DNA of 64,000 bases from assembly GCA_005281725.1 (NCBI GenBank), contig SSBO01000001.1, positions 686,956-750,955 of the forward strand, read 5' to 3'. The notes beneath the pieces were generated by a model, which saw nothing but the letters and a program-made list of their open reading frames with translations, was not told where the DNA came from and ran no database searches. Positions 49,912 through 62,079 of the stretch are shown piece after piece. Numbering within the stretch: the stretch's first letter is position 1; every line of letters begins with the position of its first letter. A program made the position numbers and the translations under genes. This DNA comes from Wuchereria bancrofti (Eukaryota; Nematoda; Chromadorea; Rhabditida; Onchocercidae).

Positions 49912-50265
49912 GCTATTATATTTTCACCAGTTAGATCATCCAGAATGAGGAGACCAATATTGTGTGAGGGAAAGAGAGAGGGGGAAGAGAAACGTAAGAG
50001 AGGAAAAGAGAAGGATGGAGTAAGTCATGATGATAAGAAGAAATCATAAGGAGAGGTTGAAGCAGAATCAGGTTTGTTTGAATGCATAGGAATGAGTGGA
50101 TGTTAAGGTAATAGTAGGTAGATAGGTAGGTAAATAGAAAGAGCAGAGAGTGAAGGAGGAAGAGAGATAGGATGAAGTGATAGCATCATTTGAAAGTTGA
50201 ATTCTTGAAATGAATCAGACAGAAAATTTACCCCGCAGAAGGGGTAGTCGAGCCAAGTGAAGTTG

Positions 50266-50295
50266 AGCAGTTCATCCGTCCATCCGTGAACTGCT
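50266..50295. repeat. Inverted repeat, 9-bp arms, upstream of mab-5
   Basis: AGCAGTTCA (50266-50274) and TGAACTGCT (50287-50295) are perfect inverted repeats around a 12-base loop containing TCCGTCCATCCG. Confidence 0.6.
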
Positions 50296-50688
50296 TGAGA
50301 AGTCAAGCACGTATCAGCTTATCGGAGATGGGAAGAAGGAAGAGTTCATCATCCCAGTTCGGCGAGCTCAGCTCTGAAGAAAAATTTACGACATTGTTTT
50401 ATGGGTTCAGGAGCCAGTTGGCGGCATACATCAAAGATGCTCGCATCCATTGGGCTTCTTTCTCATTGGTTGTTGACGGGGTAGAGGCGGGACTCTTTTG
50501 ATCTTGCCGATTAAGAGGATGAAGGAGGAGTAGAGGAGGGTTAGACTGAGCTGAAGATGCTCGGAGAGGTACAGAGGAATGGAGAGGAGGTGGAAGAGGG
50601 AGGGGGTCTCGTATTACTCTGACCGATCATCACGACGACGACAACGACAACGACGAAGGAGACAAGGAGGCGGAGGACGAATGTATTG

Positions 50689-50722
50689 GCAGGGCTGCCT
50701 GCAGGGTTGCAGCCAGCCCTGC
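50689..50722. repeat. GC-rich inverted repeat, 9-bp arms, upstream of mab-5
   Basis: GCAGGGCTG (50689-50697) and CAGCCCTGC (50714-50722) are perfect inverted repeats. An alternative stem, GGCTGC (50693-50698) with GCAGCC (50709-50714), overlaps it, so the two stems are mutually exclusive. A further GCAGG lies between. The G+C content makes it stand out sharply in this genome. Confidence 0.6.
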
Positions 50723-51360
50723 ATGCTGCAGTCCGCCCTGCTCTACCATCCCGACAGAGGCAGTATAGCACGCCCCATCATCATTATCATCATCATCCTT
50801 ATTATATTATCATTAGGTGCCTTACAAATGGTACCATTTACTTCACCTTATTGAAACTTATCCCATTATTTCCTCTCAAATTACCCATTATTGCGATTGG
50901 TCGATGATTTAGGATGGCATTTTCGCAGGCAATTGATGAAACGTAAAGAAAGATGATAATTGGAAGGTGGCGTAAGGAAAATAGACACTTTATAATAATT
51001 GATAAACGTGTAAAAACAAGCAAGAATTTATCACTTCTTTTTTAAATTTTTACATTTCAATTTTTTCTCTCTTTCTATATTTCTGACATGTAAATTAACT
51101 ACAAAAAGATGATATTTACCCTCATTTAAGATAGTTACTTTTTTCATTTAGATTAAATAGAAATTGATACTTAATGAGAAATAATTAATTATCGTTGTAA
51201 ATGTTGACATTTTGTTGCTTAATCCTCCCATTCCTCTTAATTTGATAACAGACACTCCCATTTTACTGAAATGAAATGCCATTGCTCGTTAATTCTTCGA
51301 TCTTCATTTTACGAACTTATTAGATTACACTAAGGGAAGTTTATAATACTCCAAAATAGA

Positions 51361-51407
51361 TAGTAATTTTACAGGCTGGATAATACATTATACGGTAGTT
51401 CACGTCG
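51361..51407 (+). promoter_or_regulatory. mab-5: mab-5 5' acceptor (likely SL trans-splice site) and short leader
   Basis: TAATTTTACAG ends at 51374, a good nematode 3' splice site. It is followed by a 33-base leader and the ATG at 51408. An in-frame TAG at 51396-51398 blocks any coding extension upstream, so a frame-compatible upstream coding exon is excluded. Nematode genes with such a site close to the ATG commonly receive a spliced leader; a non-coding cis-spliced 5' exon is the alternative. Confidence 0.55.
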
Positions 51408-51622
51408 ATGTATCCCAGTTGGCAAAGTCCTGATGATTCGCCTACCGTACAGCCTTACTGGAGTCAACACGTTAGTCAGGCAGCTAGTGCCGCAGCTACG
51501 CATCAAAAAGTTGCGGTTGCAGCAGCAGCTTATGATCCGTTGCTATATCCTGCCCAAAATTATATGAATAATATGAAAAATATGCTTGGAGCTGCTGCGC
51601 AATGGGTCGAATCATCAAGCAC
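51408..51622 (+). CDS. mab-5: mab-5-type Hox gene, exon 1
   Basis: This exon encodes 71 residues plus two bases of a split codon. It starts MYPSWQSPDDSPTVQPYW, is alanine-rich in the middle and contains AAYDPLLYPAQNYMNNMKN. Antp-class Hox proteins commonly open with a short Tyr/Ser-containing motif like this, and the YDPLL/SYMN-like block resembles my memory of C. elegans MAB-5. The donor is GCAC|GTAAGT at 51622/51623. The ATG is chosen because an in-frame TAG lies four codons upstream and a TTTACAG acceptor lies 33 bases upstream. The exon joins exon 2 in phase (AC + A = Thr). The gene is divergent from egl-5/ant-1 and about 46 kb away. MAB-5 is the Hox factor of the posterior body in C. elegans; function here is inferred. 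A lin-39 identity is less likely but cannot be excluded without the homeobox. Confidence 0.85.
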
Positions 51623-53848
51623 GTAAGTCATTTAATCGTTTGCATTAATTATTTAAATTGTTAGAATTCAGATGACTCACTATTTTTCTTTTTTTTTTCC
51701 ATAAATTTTCACTTCTATTTTAGGGAAATAATTATCTGAAATAGTAAAATATTTCAATTTTTTTTTTCATAGAAACTATGAGAATTATTGTCAAAATTAT
51801 TAGCTCGAATCTTAATAAGATCAGATTTGTTCAAGCTCAAATTATTCTCTCTGCAATTTGAACATCCCTAATTTTCTACATTTCACTTTTTTTCTTTTTG
51901 GTGAATATAATTTAATAATATAAATTGATCTTTTTTAACTTTTACTTAACTCATTTGCTTAACCATAAATTGATAGCGGTAATGGTGCAAAAATTTATCA
52001 GTTCAACTACAATTTTAGGTTACCTCCAACTAATTCCACTTTTTTTTCTTTTTTGCTTCATTCAAGAAACTATTAGGTCTCCAGTCTCATTCCTGGTTGT
52101 GTTTATACCAATTATTAGAAATAGGTCATTTAAGAAGGTTTCCGTCTTTTTTTTTTAATTACATCTATTTAAAAAAAAAAAAAACAAAAATCTTTTGTTG
52201 AAAATAAATCATAAGACATTACAAAAATGATTGGAGAAACGGAATTAAAAGTAGAAACTTACAAGATTTGCTACCATATATCAATCATAGAAACTTTTGC
52301 ATATTCAGTTTTAGTTATTTCAGGAATCTTAATGCTTTCTTTTCCTTCTTGCTCCTATTTATCTTATAACATATATCAATTCTGATTTTGTCAATTTCTC
52401 AGTAATCTTTTGAAAGTTTAAAATTTTTCAACCATTAGTACAAAGCTTTGAAATTTCCCGACATTTTTTTTTTGCAATCATTTCAACAAACCACTTAAAC
52501 ATTTCTTGTAGAGCACTTTTCATTTTCATTCTATCAAACATAAATGAAATGAAATTTCTCGTTTTAGAAGTTTAGAAATTGATTCAAAATTTTGTGTTTT
52601 CTCTAGTTTTCACATTTCCAAAGGAAAAAAAAAATCATGAAACATATTTTGTTGGATAGCTGTTGTATTGCCATGAACTGGTTTTGTTTTTTTTTTCTTT
52701 TTTTTTGCAACCCTAAAACTGAAGCAGTAAAAAATGATTGGTTTTAACTGTCACCCGCCTTCTCTGATGCTTCATCCAACTTAAAGCATTGTCAATCATC
52801 ATATTACTAATTATCAAAACAAATATGTTTATTTGTAAAATATATTTTGAAATTTCATCTTTGTCTTATATCTTATGACTTTTTTATCAAGTAATTTTTA
52901 AAGTTTAGCATTTCTGACAGTTTTCTAAGTGAAAAAACTGAATCACTGTAATGAAAAACAATTTAGCACTAAGTAAGTACCAAATATTCAAGTAAAATTA
53001 CAAATTTATGATTGTGTATTTTCCATGTACCGATGAACGAGATGAATTGTACAATGTTGTAATTAAATATACAGTACTTTATTATATTGTATTACTGTAA
53101 CACACATTTAACTTGCAAATAAGTTACTTAAATTTATTAAATAGAATATATTATAATAATTATAATAAAATAGAATATATTACCACTGAATTTGCTATTT
53201 TTCTTTAACTGTCTGTCGAACAATTTGCTTCATTATTATTTCTTTAACCTCAAAATTATAGAAGCATTTGTTTTAGTAAATCATTTTAAAATTCTAAATA
53301 CAATAATAGATTTTTTTGCAATTGAAGCTTCTCAAATATTCTCAAATTTGTGCTTACTCAAAAAGAAAAAAAAAAACTAAAAACAGTCATAATTCTTCTT
53401 CAAGTAATAATAAGTATAAATTGTGAGATAATACAGTGTGGTGCTATTATTAGTAAATTTCAAAAATTAATTATTATGACAGTTTTATGAAACAAATAAG
53501 TTATTTTAATCTATAGAAGAATAACATTGTAGTATATACTGTTAATGATTTTGTTATCGTTTCCTTAGCTAATTTTTTAAACAATTTAAGTAAAATTGAT
53601 AATGATATTTTGTAGCACATAGCTTAAAGATAAACAAAATTATTCTAACACTTTTGTTAGAAGTTTAAATATATTTTTAAAATTATTTGATAAGTAGACT
53701 GAAGTATAAAAAATACTGTATTTGGTTTTTTTAGAAAATGCAATAATAATAAATGTAATTATCAATTACTAAAAACTACCACTGCAATTATTTTTTTTTT
53801 CATTTTCAAACAAAACATTTTAGTGATAGTTCTTACGAATATTTGTAT

Positions 53849-53880
53849 TGATTAATTTTTATTGATTTTTATTGATTAAT
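53849..53880. promoter_or_regulatory. Two Hox/PBC-like TGATTAAT sites in mab-5 intron 1
   Basis: TGATTAAT occurs at 53849-53856 and 53873-53880, with TTATTGATTTTTATTGAT between. TGATTAAT matches the TGATNNAT composite site of Hox/EXD-class dimers, so auto- or cross-regulation is possible. Such 8-mers are common by chance in A+T-rich DNA; only the pairing is suggestive. Confidence 0.25.
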
Positions 53881-54819
53881 GTTTATTTATAGTTTATGAT
53901 CACAAAATGAATGAATAAGCGGTATTCAAAAAACTTTAGATATTTATTTTTGACATTCGATGATGGATTGAAAAAAGTTATCCCAATGATTTGTGAATAG
54001 GAAACTTGAACCTTACTAACGTACATAATTTACTTTTTATTGCCCATTTACGACCTGCCGAACTGTTCACTATTTCTTCTATCATTTTCTCCTCCTCTTC
54101 ATTTACAATTTTTTCCAATAATCATTGAATGTTAATTTTAAAAAGTTAACTATTTTTGAAATATTCACATTTATCAATAATCTATCGATTATTTTAAAAA
54201 TTTTGATTTATTCTACTAAATTCACTACAACATTTTTATGATATTTTACCTCTAACATTTTACAGTATACAATATTTTCCTGATAAGCCTAGAAAAGTTT
54301 TTATCAAATGAATGATTGCTTATTTATGCTTCATATTTATTTATCTTTTTCCTACACTTCTCTGTCTTTTTATTTATTAAGAATAAAAACATTTCAATTA
54401 TATTCATTGATTTTTTTTTCTTACTCAGTAAAAGAATGGAATAAATAATAATCGATCGACTAATCAATAATCATTTTCAATAATGTCTGTAATTTTACTT
54501 AGCATAATAACCTATTCTAAGATAAGTTATTATCATAAAATTATTTATGTTTAATGACTGAGAAGTACAATCATATATTTTACTGTTCATATCATCTTTA
54601 TCACTGATTATTCTTCGTTAATAGCCTATGCATGTGCAGTATATTTGACATCTTTCCATCCTTATATTGCATACATAATTTACATTTTACTGCTCGATTT
54701 ACGACTCGTTTACGATAATGGCCGAATGTACTCTTTTCCCTTTAATTCCCCAATTTTTACCCATCTTTACCCTTTCCCTCTGTCTGCATCACTTATTTCT
54801 TTCAATTCTTTATACAACG

Positions 54820-54840
54820 CATATATATATATATATACAT
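54820..54840. repeat. (AT)n microsatellite in mab-5 intron 1
   Basis: About nine AT units ending in ACAT. Confidence 0.85.
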
Positions 54841-55830
54841 ATCCACTGATCGTACACTTGACCAGTCACCGGACATGAACGATGACACAAGAAAATACGA
54901 CAAGAATGGGAAGAAGAAAAAAAAGGAGGGAGAATTGCAAGGATAAGAAGCTGAGAAGGTCACATTATTTTTTTCATATAGGAAAAAAGTGTTTACTGTC
55001 ATTGTTATTCTTATTGGTATTGTCATCTAGCTGTCATCATATCATTGTTGTCATCATAATCATTATTATCACCGTAATTTATCGTTATCGTCGTTGATGC
55101 CATCATTATTGTCATCATTTATCGTCATGGTTTGTGGGTATCCTCCCATCAATTCAGTTTATTCAATCGGACTCATTTTCATTTTCAGTGAAATTCAACA
55201 ACACTTTGTGTTACATTTTCCATAACCACCACAAAACTTCTTATTTTAATCTTACTTTTATTTTTTTTTTATTTTAGTCTTACTACTTTATTATTTTTAC
55301 TTATCTTTACTACCATTATTCTTCGAGACTTACTTTCAGTTGTTATCAATAAGATTTATTTTACAATTATTTTGTTTTGTATTTCTGAAACTTTGTAAAA
55401 TAGGAATGAAGTTTAGCTCTATCATTAGGACAATACATTGGCCATTTTCTGCCCAGCTGTTGTTATTTTGATGAAACTTTTTTGATTTTTTTTATTTTTT
55501 TGAGAAAAAGAATTTATGTTACTCGAAAGGATTTCATAGACAGACATTGAAAAAGCAATACATAAATACCTGACCTTTTGCTATTGAGAAAAGTGACTGA
55601 AAAGAAAGCAGTAGTTTTGATCATTAATCTTTCCCTTAAAAAAAAAAAAAAGCTTTTTGTTCTAATCAGTATGTTCGGTTCAAATCGTCACAGTAAAACT
55701 GGACATATCATTTTTTGCTCTCTTAAATTTTTTTTTTCTTTTTTTTGCATTAATGAAAGTGGTGTTGAAAATATTGTTGTAAGTTAAATTTCATTAGAAA
55801 TTTTATCATTTTAAATTGTATAATTTATAG

Positions 55831-55943
55831 ATTTCCAAACTATAATGCTTTACAACCACCGTCAACGTCGCATTTGCCGGTGATAAGTGGTGAACGAGCG
55901 GTGCAAATTAACCAGCCGGTGTTTCCATGGATGAAAATGAGTG
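55831..55943 (+). CDS. mab-5: mab-5-type Hox gene, exon 2 with hexapeptide
   Basis: This exon is 113 bases: one base completing Thr72, 37 codons, and one base (G) of the next codon. The peptide starts FPNYNALQPPSTSHLPV and ends INQPVFPWMKMS. FPWM (residues 103-106) is the hexapeptide by which Antp-class Hox proteins bind PBC homeodomain cofactors (EXD/CEH-20 family). PWMKM followed by a Gly/Lys linker is what I recall for MAB-5. The acceptor is AATTTATAG (AG at 55829-55830); the donor G|GTAAGT is at 55943/55944. Phases agree on both sides. The hexapeptide places this protein among the central Hox classes and rules out Abd-B class. Confidence 0.88.
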
Positions 55944-57323
55944 GTAAGTCTAATTTATAAATTTTGAAAGTGTTTAAACAAAAAAAAAAAATTTGTATTA
56001 AAAATAAATATGATAGGAAATATATTATTCATTGTAAAAATTGCATTGCATAGAAGTGAATTTATTTTACTTCAAATTAAGTATTACTTAAAATATTTTA
56101 TAACTTAAAAATTAATTCAAATATATTTTTTTCTTTACTATTCAATGCTAATTCTTTCATTTTAAAATTTTTGTGATGAAAAAGAATTTGCTTTGTAAAA
56201 AATATTACAATCTTTATCTGATAGCAATGTAAAGTATAGCAGAAAAAGATGATACGGTAGCAAGTGAATTGATTGGTATCTGCTGAAGAGATCATTTTTT
56301 TTTTTTATTTTGATCTGATGCTCTTCTCTCTTGCCATTTTTGTTATTCCTATTATCATTATCGTAATTTTTGTAGAATTGATAGAGTATGGATCAAAATT
56401 TAGCTTGAACTACTGGGTAATAATTAATTATTGTAGTATAACTTCACAATTGAATTTTAATATTGACAAATTATTTTAAAAAATAGCATAAAAAATAGAA
56501 TAAAAAGGGTTAAATATGAATGAATTAATCAATTAAATCTGTGTGAATTAGTTGAATTTTATAAATCAAGAAATATATTGTTTTTACAAGTAAAAAAGTG
56601 AAAATAAAGTTATAAATAATTTGTAAAAAATTTAAAAAAGTTATAAAAGATTTCAAAAATATTTGAGAATTTAGTCGGAAAAAGAAACGAATAGCTTAAT
56701 TTTTGCTATAGTCGGAAATGAGGTTTTTACTCCTTTTTTTTTCTTTTTTTTTTTGGAATGATTGAATAAATATAACAGAAAGGAATGGCAATTTGAAATG
56801 AATAATGAATACATGTTAAAGCTATAATTTTGTTGATTGATAAGAACAATTTCTTCATATTAGCTTCAAATACTCATTACGCTACTACATACATTTTTGT
56901 CATTCCCTGATAAGAAATATTATAAGAATAGATACAGATCACCACTATTGTTATTATCATTATTATTACTATTATTACTGTTGTTATTATTACATCTATC
57001 AATGATAATAACAATGAGAATGTTCAAATTTTATGTTCGATAGTATGTTTAAATTTAGGTTTAATTCAATAAGTAAAAATTTGATATTTAAATAGTATAG
57101 GAGTTTTTTCATTGTTATTTTGGCAGTAACTAAACCATCATTATTTTATCTAATATATATGGAAAAAAGAATGAATTATCATAGATTTGTTAATGAAATG
57201 AGTATTTAGAAAAAAATCAACGACAAATATAATTTTAAATTTTAAGAATTTTCCCTAAGTTTTCTTTTTTGCTTACTTAAACTAAAATTTTTGTTAGTTT
57301 CCAAAAATAAATAGCTAATATTC

Positions 57324-57492
57324 GTGGGTGTGTGTGTGTGTTTGTGTCTGTGTATGTGTGTGTATGTGTGTATAAGTGTGTTTGTGCTTTGGTGATATGC
57401 AATGCGCTTGTCCCGCTAATAAATTATCGGCAAAGATCAAAAGAGAAAAACTCAAATGTCCGTGTGTGTGTATGTGTGTGTGTGTGTATATA
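57324..57492. repeat. Two GT microsatellites flanking a complex island in mab-5 intron 2
   Basis: GT-rich tracts at about 57327-57385 and 57462-57490 flank about 75 bases of higher-complexity sequence. Confidence 0.85.
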
Positions 57493-57620
57493 TGTTTGCT
57501 GCTAGAAATCCATTGAGTGTGAATTGACGGGATATGTAAGGAGGACGAGCGCAACTGTTCAACAGGCGACATCGAAATCACTTCCCTTATTCGAGAGGGT
57601 TCAAGGTCCACCTTATAAAT
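57386..57620. other. Complex island in mab-5 intron 2
   Basis: This more balanced sequence includes CGGGATATGTAAGGAGGACG and GGCGACATCGAAATCACTTC. It is open on the minus strand for part of its length, through a region extended by GT-repeat translation, so no gene is called. Candidate enhancer. Confidence 0.3.
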
Positions 57621-59159
57621 TTGCTTATATTTAAGTTTAATACTAATCATAACAATGAGACTGTTGCACTTACATCTCAAAAAAAAAAAATGATATATTA
57701 TTGTTTTCAAATATGATGTGTGATGATCAAGATGGAAGAAAAGAGTGGATATATGTTATTGATTTAAAAAAGTGATCTGAAGATGGATAGCTTGTCACAT
57801 TGAAGAGATTGACAGTTTGTCACATTTAGGAAGTGTAAAACAAGTTTAACACTATGAATAAATCCATTTGTATTATCCGATTAACATATTAGGTTATTTC
57901 TTTTCTAATAGCAGATGTCATCAGCTATACAGTAATTTTGCAAATTGCAATTTCAAGTAACAATTTTAAAACAAATGAATAATTAAGTGCAATATTTCTG
58001 TTAATTCTAAATGATAATTTAATTATTTTATTTGCATTTAAAATTCATTAGTTAGTTAAAGTTTTACATACAGTAATGCTGGCTGGCATTACAGTTTGAA
58101 TGGTTTTAGGGAAGGGACTGACTGTTCAATATTGTCACGAAAAGATTTTAAAATTCATTCTAAAGAAAAAAAAAAAAAAAGAATTGAGCACATGAAAGTT
58201 TACCGTTAAGAGAGGACAGACTTTGAGAGAAATGAATCTTTCATATGAACCCAATTTCTTCTTACACCCACAAAATGGAATTACGACAATGCCATTGGAA
58301 AAATGCTCAAATCGAATGTTTTTCCTCCTTTTTCCTCTCTTCCCTCTCTTTCTCTCCGTCTCTCTCTCTCTTTTTTTGTTTCTTTCTTCATATCCTAACA
58401 ATGTTTAGTTTTTGCAGTTTACTAATCGATTCAACGCAAAATTTTGGAAATTGTTTGCATATATTTTTTAATTTTAAAAATTTTTAATAATATTGAAATT
58501 TGGAAATTTTTGATATCTCAAAGAAAATTATTTCAGATAAAAAAATAAAACTTCAGCTTGGAATGGTTTTTTTCCTTCTTTTTTTTAAATATGCTTTTTG
58601 AATCTATATTACAGTTTATTTAAATTAAAAATATTGAAAACTTCATATAATAAATGATTCTGTTGCAGAAGAAATTGATCATTTCATAAAAATCCAAATT
58701 TTAAGATTGCATTTTAAAGTTACAATTTTTATCTATAATAAGATTAGATACTTTTACATACACATCTATCGATCATATCAAAAACATATTGATTAGTCAG
58801 TATTTTCACTTCTTTTATTCTTCCGTTTATTCATTTCTTCAAAAATTTCAATTATAATTTAAAATTTATTAGAATAACATGATTCTTTTCTTTATCACTA
58901 AATTTGTCATATAATCAGGTACAGTTGACTAGCAATTAATTGATCTGTTAGGATTAAGTGAATTTGTTAATTAAAATTTATCATTGTACATACATTCTTT
59001 AATGAATGCTAAACATTATTTAGTAAAACTGAAATTTTTGAAAAATTTTTAGAACGAGTAAGGGAAATTTTTAATGCTTGCATTGTGGGGAATTTTTTAA
59101 AATGAAATAAATGCCAATGCTAAAAAGCGGAAAAAAAAAAGACTGTTGTGTGTGATTTA

Positions 59160-59300
59160 TTTGAAAGAAAGTTCAAAAAATAGCGCCAATCCCAGAAGAC
59201 ATTTGTTCATCAGTAAGCTGGATTAACTGCTTTGCAGATGGATGCCCTTACTTCGGGAAACATTTCTTATGGACTCATCTTCAATTGCTATTATCAATTG
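59160..59300. other. Complex island in mab-5 intron 2
   Basis: A stop-free plus-strand frame of about 56 codons without ATG reads PIPEDICSSVSWINCFADG then CPYFGKHFLW. A second frame starts at an ATG right after TGCTTTGCAG (MDALTSGNISYGLIFN). Neither joins mab-5 exons sensibly. Candidate conserved element or relic exon. Confidence 0.25.
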
Positions 59301-59416
59301 TTAACATCTTATCAGCAAATAAATTTCAATATTAGAATGATTTTGTTGAATGAAAATGCATGAACGATTATCATCACTAATAATTATTACAATTAATACT
59401 TCAACTATACGAACGA

Positions 59417-59448
<32 letters not shown>
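59417..59448. repeat. (ATT)n microsatellite in mab-5 intron 2
   Basis: About ten ATT units. Confidence 0.9.
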
Positions 59449-60939
59449 CATTATTAATGCCATTATTATATTACTAATTATTATAAGATAGTTATTACAT
59501 TATCAGTAATAGTGGTAGTAATAGTAATAGTGGCAATAACATTGACATTTCATGTAAGTAATGGAAAATGATATGATATGATACTATCATTATTGTTATT
59601 ATTATAACAATATGATAACTCATACTGATAATTTAAGTAGTAGCTTTCTATGCTATCATTTTAACTTAGAAGTATGAAATGAAAATGGATGGAAAAATTT
59701 TTGTTAATTTGGACTATTCCGTAACATATTCTTTTACCTTTTTTTTCATAGATACTTATTTTTGAAAATATTTTAAAAAGAAAATAAAGACTATGAATAG
59801 TTCATTTATTTCGTTTTTCTAGTGTGAAAATCAAAATTTAACTTAACCTAACATATGATTTAATTAAGAATCAATCAAAAACTCTTTTACATATTATATC
59901 CTTCATTAGTAATATTTATTTCTAATTCTTTATAAGCACTATTAAAATTTACCAATCATATTGATGTTCCCATGTATTTGCTGTAATTTATCATTAGACA
60001 AAGTCGTTAATTTCAAAGTTTGTATCAGCAGAGCAAAAGGCTACCAATATAGGTGACTATAAATTTTATGAAATTTCTTGCATTCAACAGAAACCCGTGA
60101 GAACTACTATTCAGACGAGTTTCATTCCCAACTTGTGACACTTGTTACCATTTTAATTTACTGCTTACAACTGTTTAATTCGTTCACTAATTTTGGGTAA
60201 AGTTTATCAAACTGTATAATATTTCATGTGTCATATGTTATTATATTGTCATTTTCATACTTGTGTGATAGTTTTTCCTATAATTTAAATGCAAGTTAAT
60301 TATTCTTGATATATCAATAAGTAATCGCAATGTTATCAGGTTATTTTAATATATTTTTAACTAAATAATATTCAACTAGTTTATTCTACATTCATTAACA
60401 ATTATTGTAAATACAATTAGCTTATGATAGATGCGCTCACTTCAGATATCATTAAATTTTAAGATCTTTATTTGTCTATTACAGATATTATGAAAAAAAA
60501 AGGGAGGTATGATCTCTTATTATTTAGTTAAATTTACTTCTGTCATACTTATTAACTTACTTTTGTTTACTTTCTTTTTCTCATTCTTAGTTTTTTTTTT
60601 TTTTTTTTTTATATGCACAGAATTTTTCAAATCGATTGCAAAATAATAAAACTAATTATCTTTGCTTCGTTTTCTTTTTCTTCCTATTGAAAGACAATAG
60701 ATGAAGATGATAAGTTTAAAATGATGACATTCTTTTTCATTTCATTTCTAAACGCTACAATTATTTCATCCTTTTAAATTTTTGTTTACTTTCCACATAA
60801 TGCAATGGAATTTTGTTTTTTTTTTTTTTACACATTTATGCTAGATAGCTTGAATTGAATTAATAAAAGATAGAATTGAGTCATCGTAGTATTTCTATCT
60901 ATTTCATTCAATAATGGTATACTGTAGGAAAGAGGCAGG

Positions 60940-61072
60940 TGTGTATGTATGTGTATGTCTGTGTGTGTGTGTATGTGTGTATGTGCGCATTATTTGTATG
61001 GAACTCTATTTGATGACGATTGAATGATAGAGCAGTAGTAGCAAGTAGTAAGTAGTAGTAGTAGTAGTAGTT
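60940..61072. repeat. GT/GTAT tract and (AGT)n tract in mab-5 intron 2
   Basis: A GT/GTAT tract (60940-60986) and an AGT trinucleotide run (61031-61072), separated by about 45 bases. Confidence 0.85.
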
Positions 61073-61876
61073 TAGTTATGTGATATGGTTGGTGAATGGA
61101 TGAGTATTATAAATCAATGGGTGTGTTTTGATGCTGTGCTATTTATGAATGTGTAATATTGATCAATAATTAAATGCAAAATTTGCTAATGATTTTATGA
61201 AATTTAAGAAGAAAAAGAGAAAGTCAACAAATTTCACTTTTATCAATTTTTCTTTTCTTTATACGGAAAATTATATGATCAATTGAAGATATACACATAT
61301 TTTAAAATTACAAATGGAAATTTTAAATTTTGTTGAAATTTCTGCATGATTAAAATTAAGATTATGGGAAGTGATACAATGATTTAATGTATTTTTAACC
61401 TTAACGAAAAATTACGGGGACATTGATATTTTGTTTCCAGTTACATCCGTTATTAAAATAATTGCATTAAATTTGCAACCAAACAACTCTTTGCTAAAAT
61501 ACGAAGTGCACACATGAATAAATAAACTTATCATTTATATTAGCATTTTGATCATTTTATCATGAATATATTTTACCTAAATATCAATGATAAATACTAG
61601 GAAAATGATTACAATGATGCTGAAGATGCTTGCAAGAATTATTCGTTTTTTGAAATTTTATCATCATGAATAATCTTTGCTCTGTATGTAATTTTGAAGT
61701 ATTCCCTCATATCATTCCTCCACCACTATGTAAATAAACTAAAAGTTACAAAAGTTCGACAGGTGACAATTATCAATTTTCCGTCTTTCTATTGTTGTTG
61801 TTGTTGCTGTTGAATGATTTTGATGAAGAAAATGATAACAACTCCTTTTTATCTTCCGAAATAAATACATATGTGT

Positions 61877-61881
<5 letters not shown>

Positions 61882-61919
<38 letters not shown>
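61882..61919. repeat. (GT)19 microsatellite in mab-5 intron 2
   Basis: An uninterrupted GT run of nineteen units. The open frames here are repeat artefacts (Val/Cys or His/Thr runs). Confidence 0.95.
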
Positions 61920-61920
<1 letters not shown>

Positions 61921-62004
61921 TGTGTAATGTATGTACATATTTAATACGTAAATTAAACGTAACTTTTTTTCGAACTTTTCCACTGCCGCTGTTGTTATTG
62001 TTGC

Positions 62005-62006
<2 letters not shown>

Positions 62007-62075
<69 letters not shown>
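62007..62075. repeat. (TTA)23 microsatellite in mab-5 intron 2
   Basis: An uninterrupted TTA run of about 69 bases, followed by a decayed ATT/ACT tract to about 62210. It produces spurious poly-Leu, poly-Ile and poly-Asn open frames on both strands. Confidence 0.95.

Positions 62076-62079
<4 letters not shown>

Larger units (their letters stand above)
50220..50790 (+). promoter_or_regulatory. GC-rich block upstream of mab-5
   Basis: About 570 bases of much higher G+C than the rest of the window, ending some 580 bases before the mab-5 acceptor. It contains two ATTGG (CCAAT-box-like) motifs near 50458 and 50476, CGACGACGACAACG-type short repeats at about 50632-50660, and two inverted repeats annotated separately. 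Overlapping open frames on both strands (50286-50501, 50541-50771, 50579-50854, 50103-50306) are mutually shadowing, several lack ATG, and some are repetitive, so I do not call a gene. Its position suits a promoter or proximal enhancer, or a non-coding RNA; that is inference. Confidence 0.4.
51623..55830 (+). other. mab-5: mab-5 intron 1
   Basis: This intron is 4,208 bases, A+T-rich, bounded by GTAAGT and AATTTATAG. Notable contents are two TGATTAAT sites 24 bases apart (53849 and 53873), a more complex patch at about 52660-52800, an AT-dinucleotide run (54820-54840) and an imprecise ATC/TCA trinucleotide tract (about 55020-55130). No convincing additional exon was seen. Confidence 0.75.

Noticed and set aside
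50233..50380. Minus-strand segment between TTTTTCTTCAG and GGGGTAAAT, exon-like borders
   Set aside because: All three frames contain stops, so it cannot be an internal coding exon; a non-coding exon remains possible but unsupported.
50286..50501. 71-codon plus-strand frame in the GC-rich block
   Set aside because: It starts at GTG, which a eukaryotic gene would not use; the first ATG is 14 codons later, and other frames overlap it on the opposite strand.
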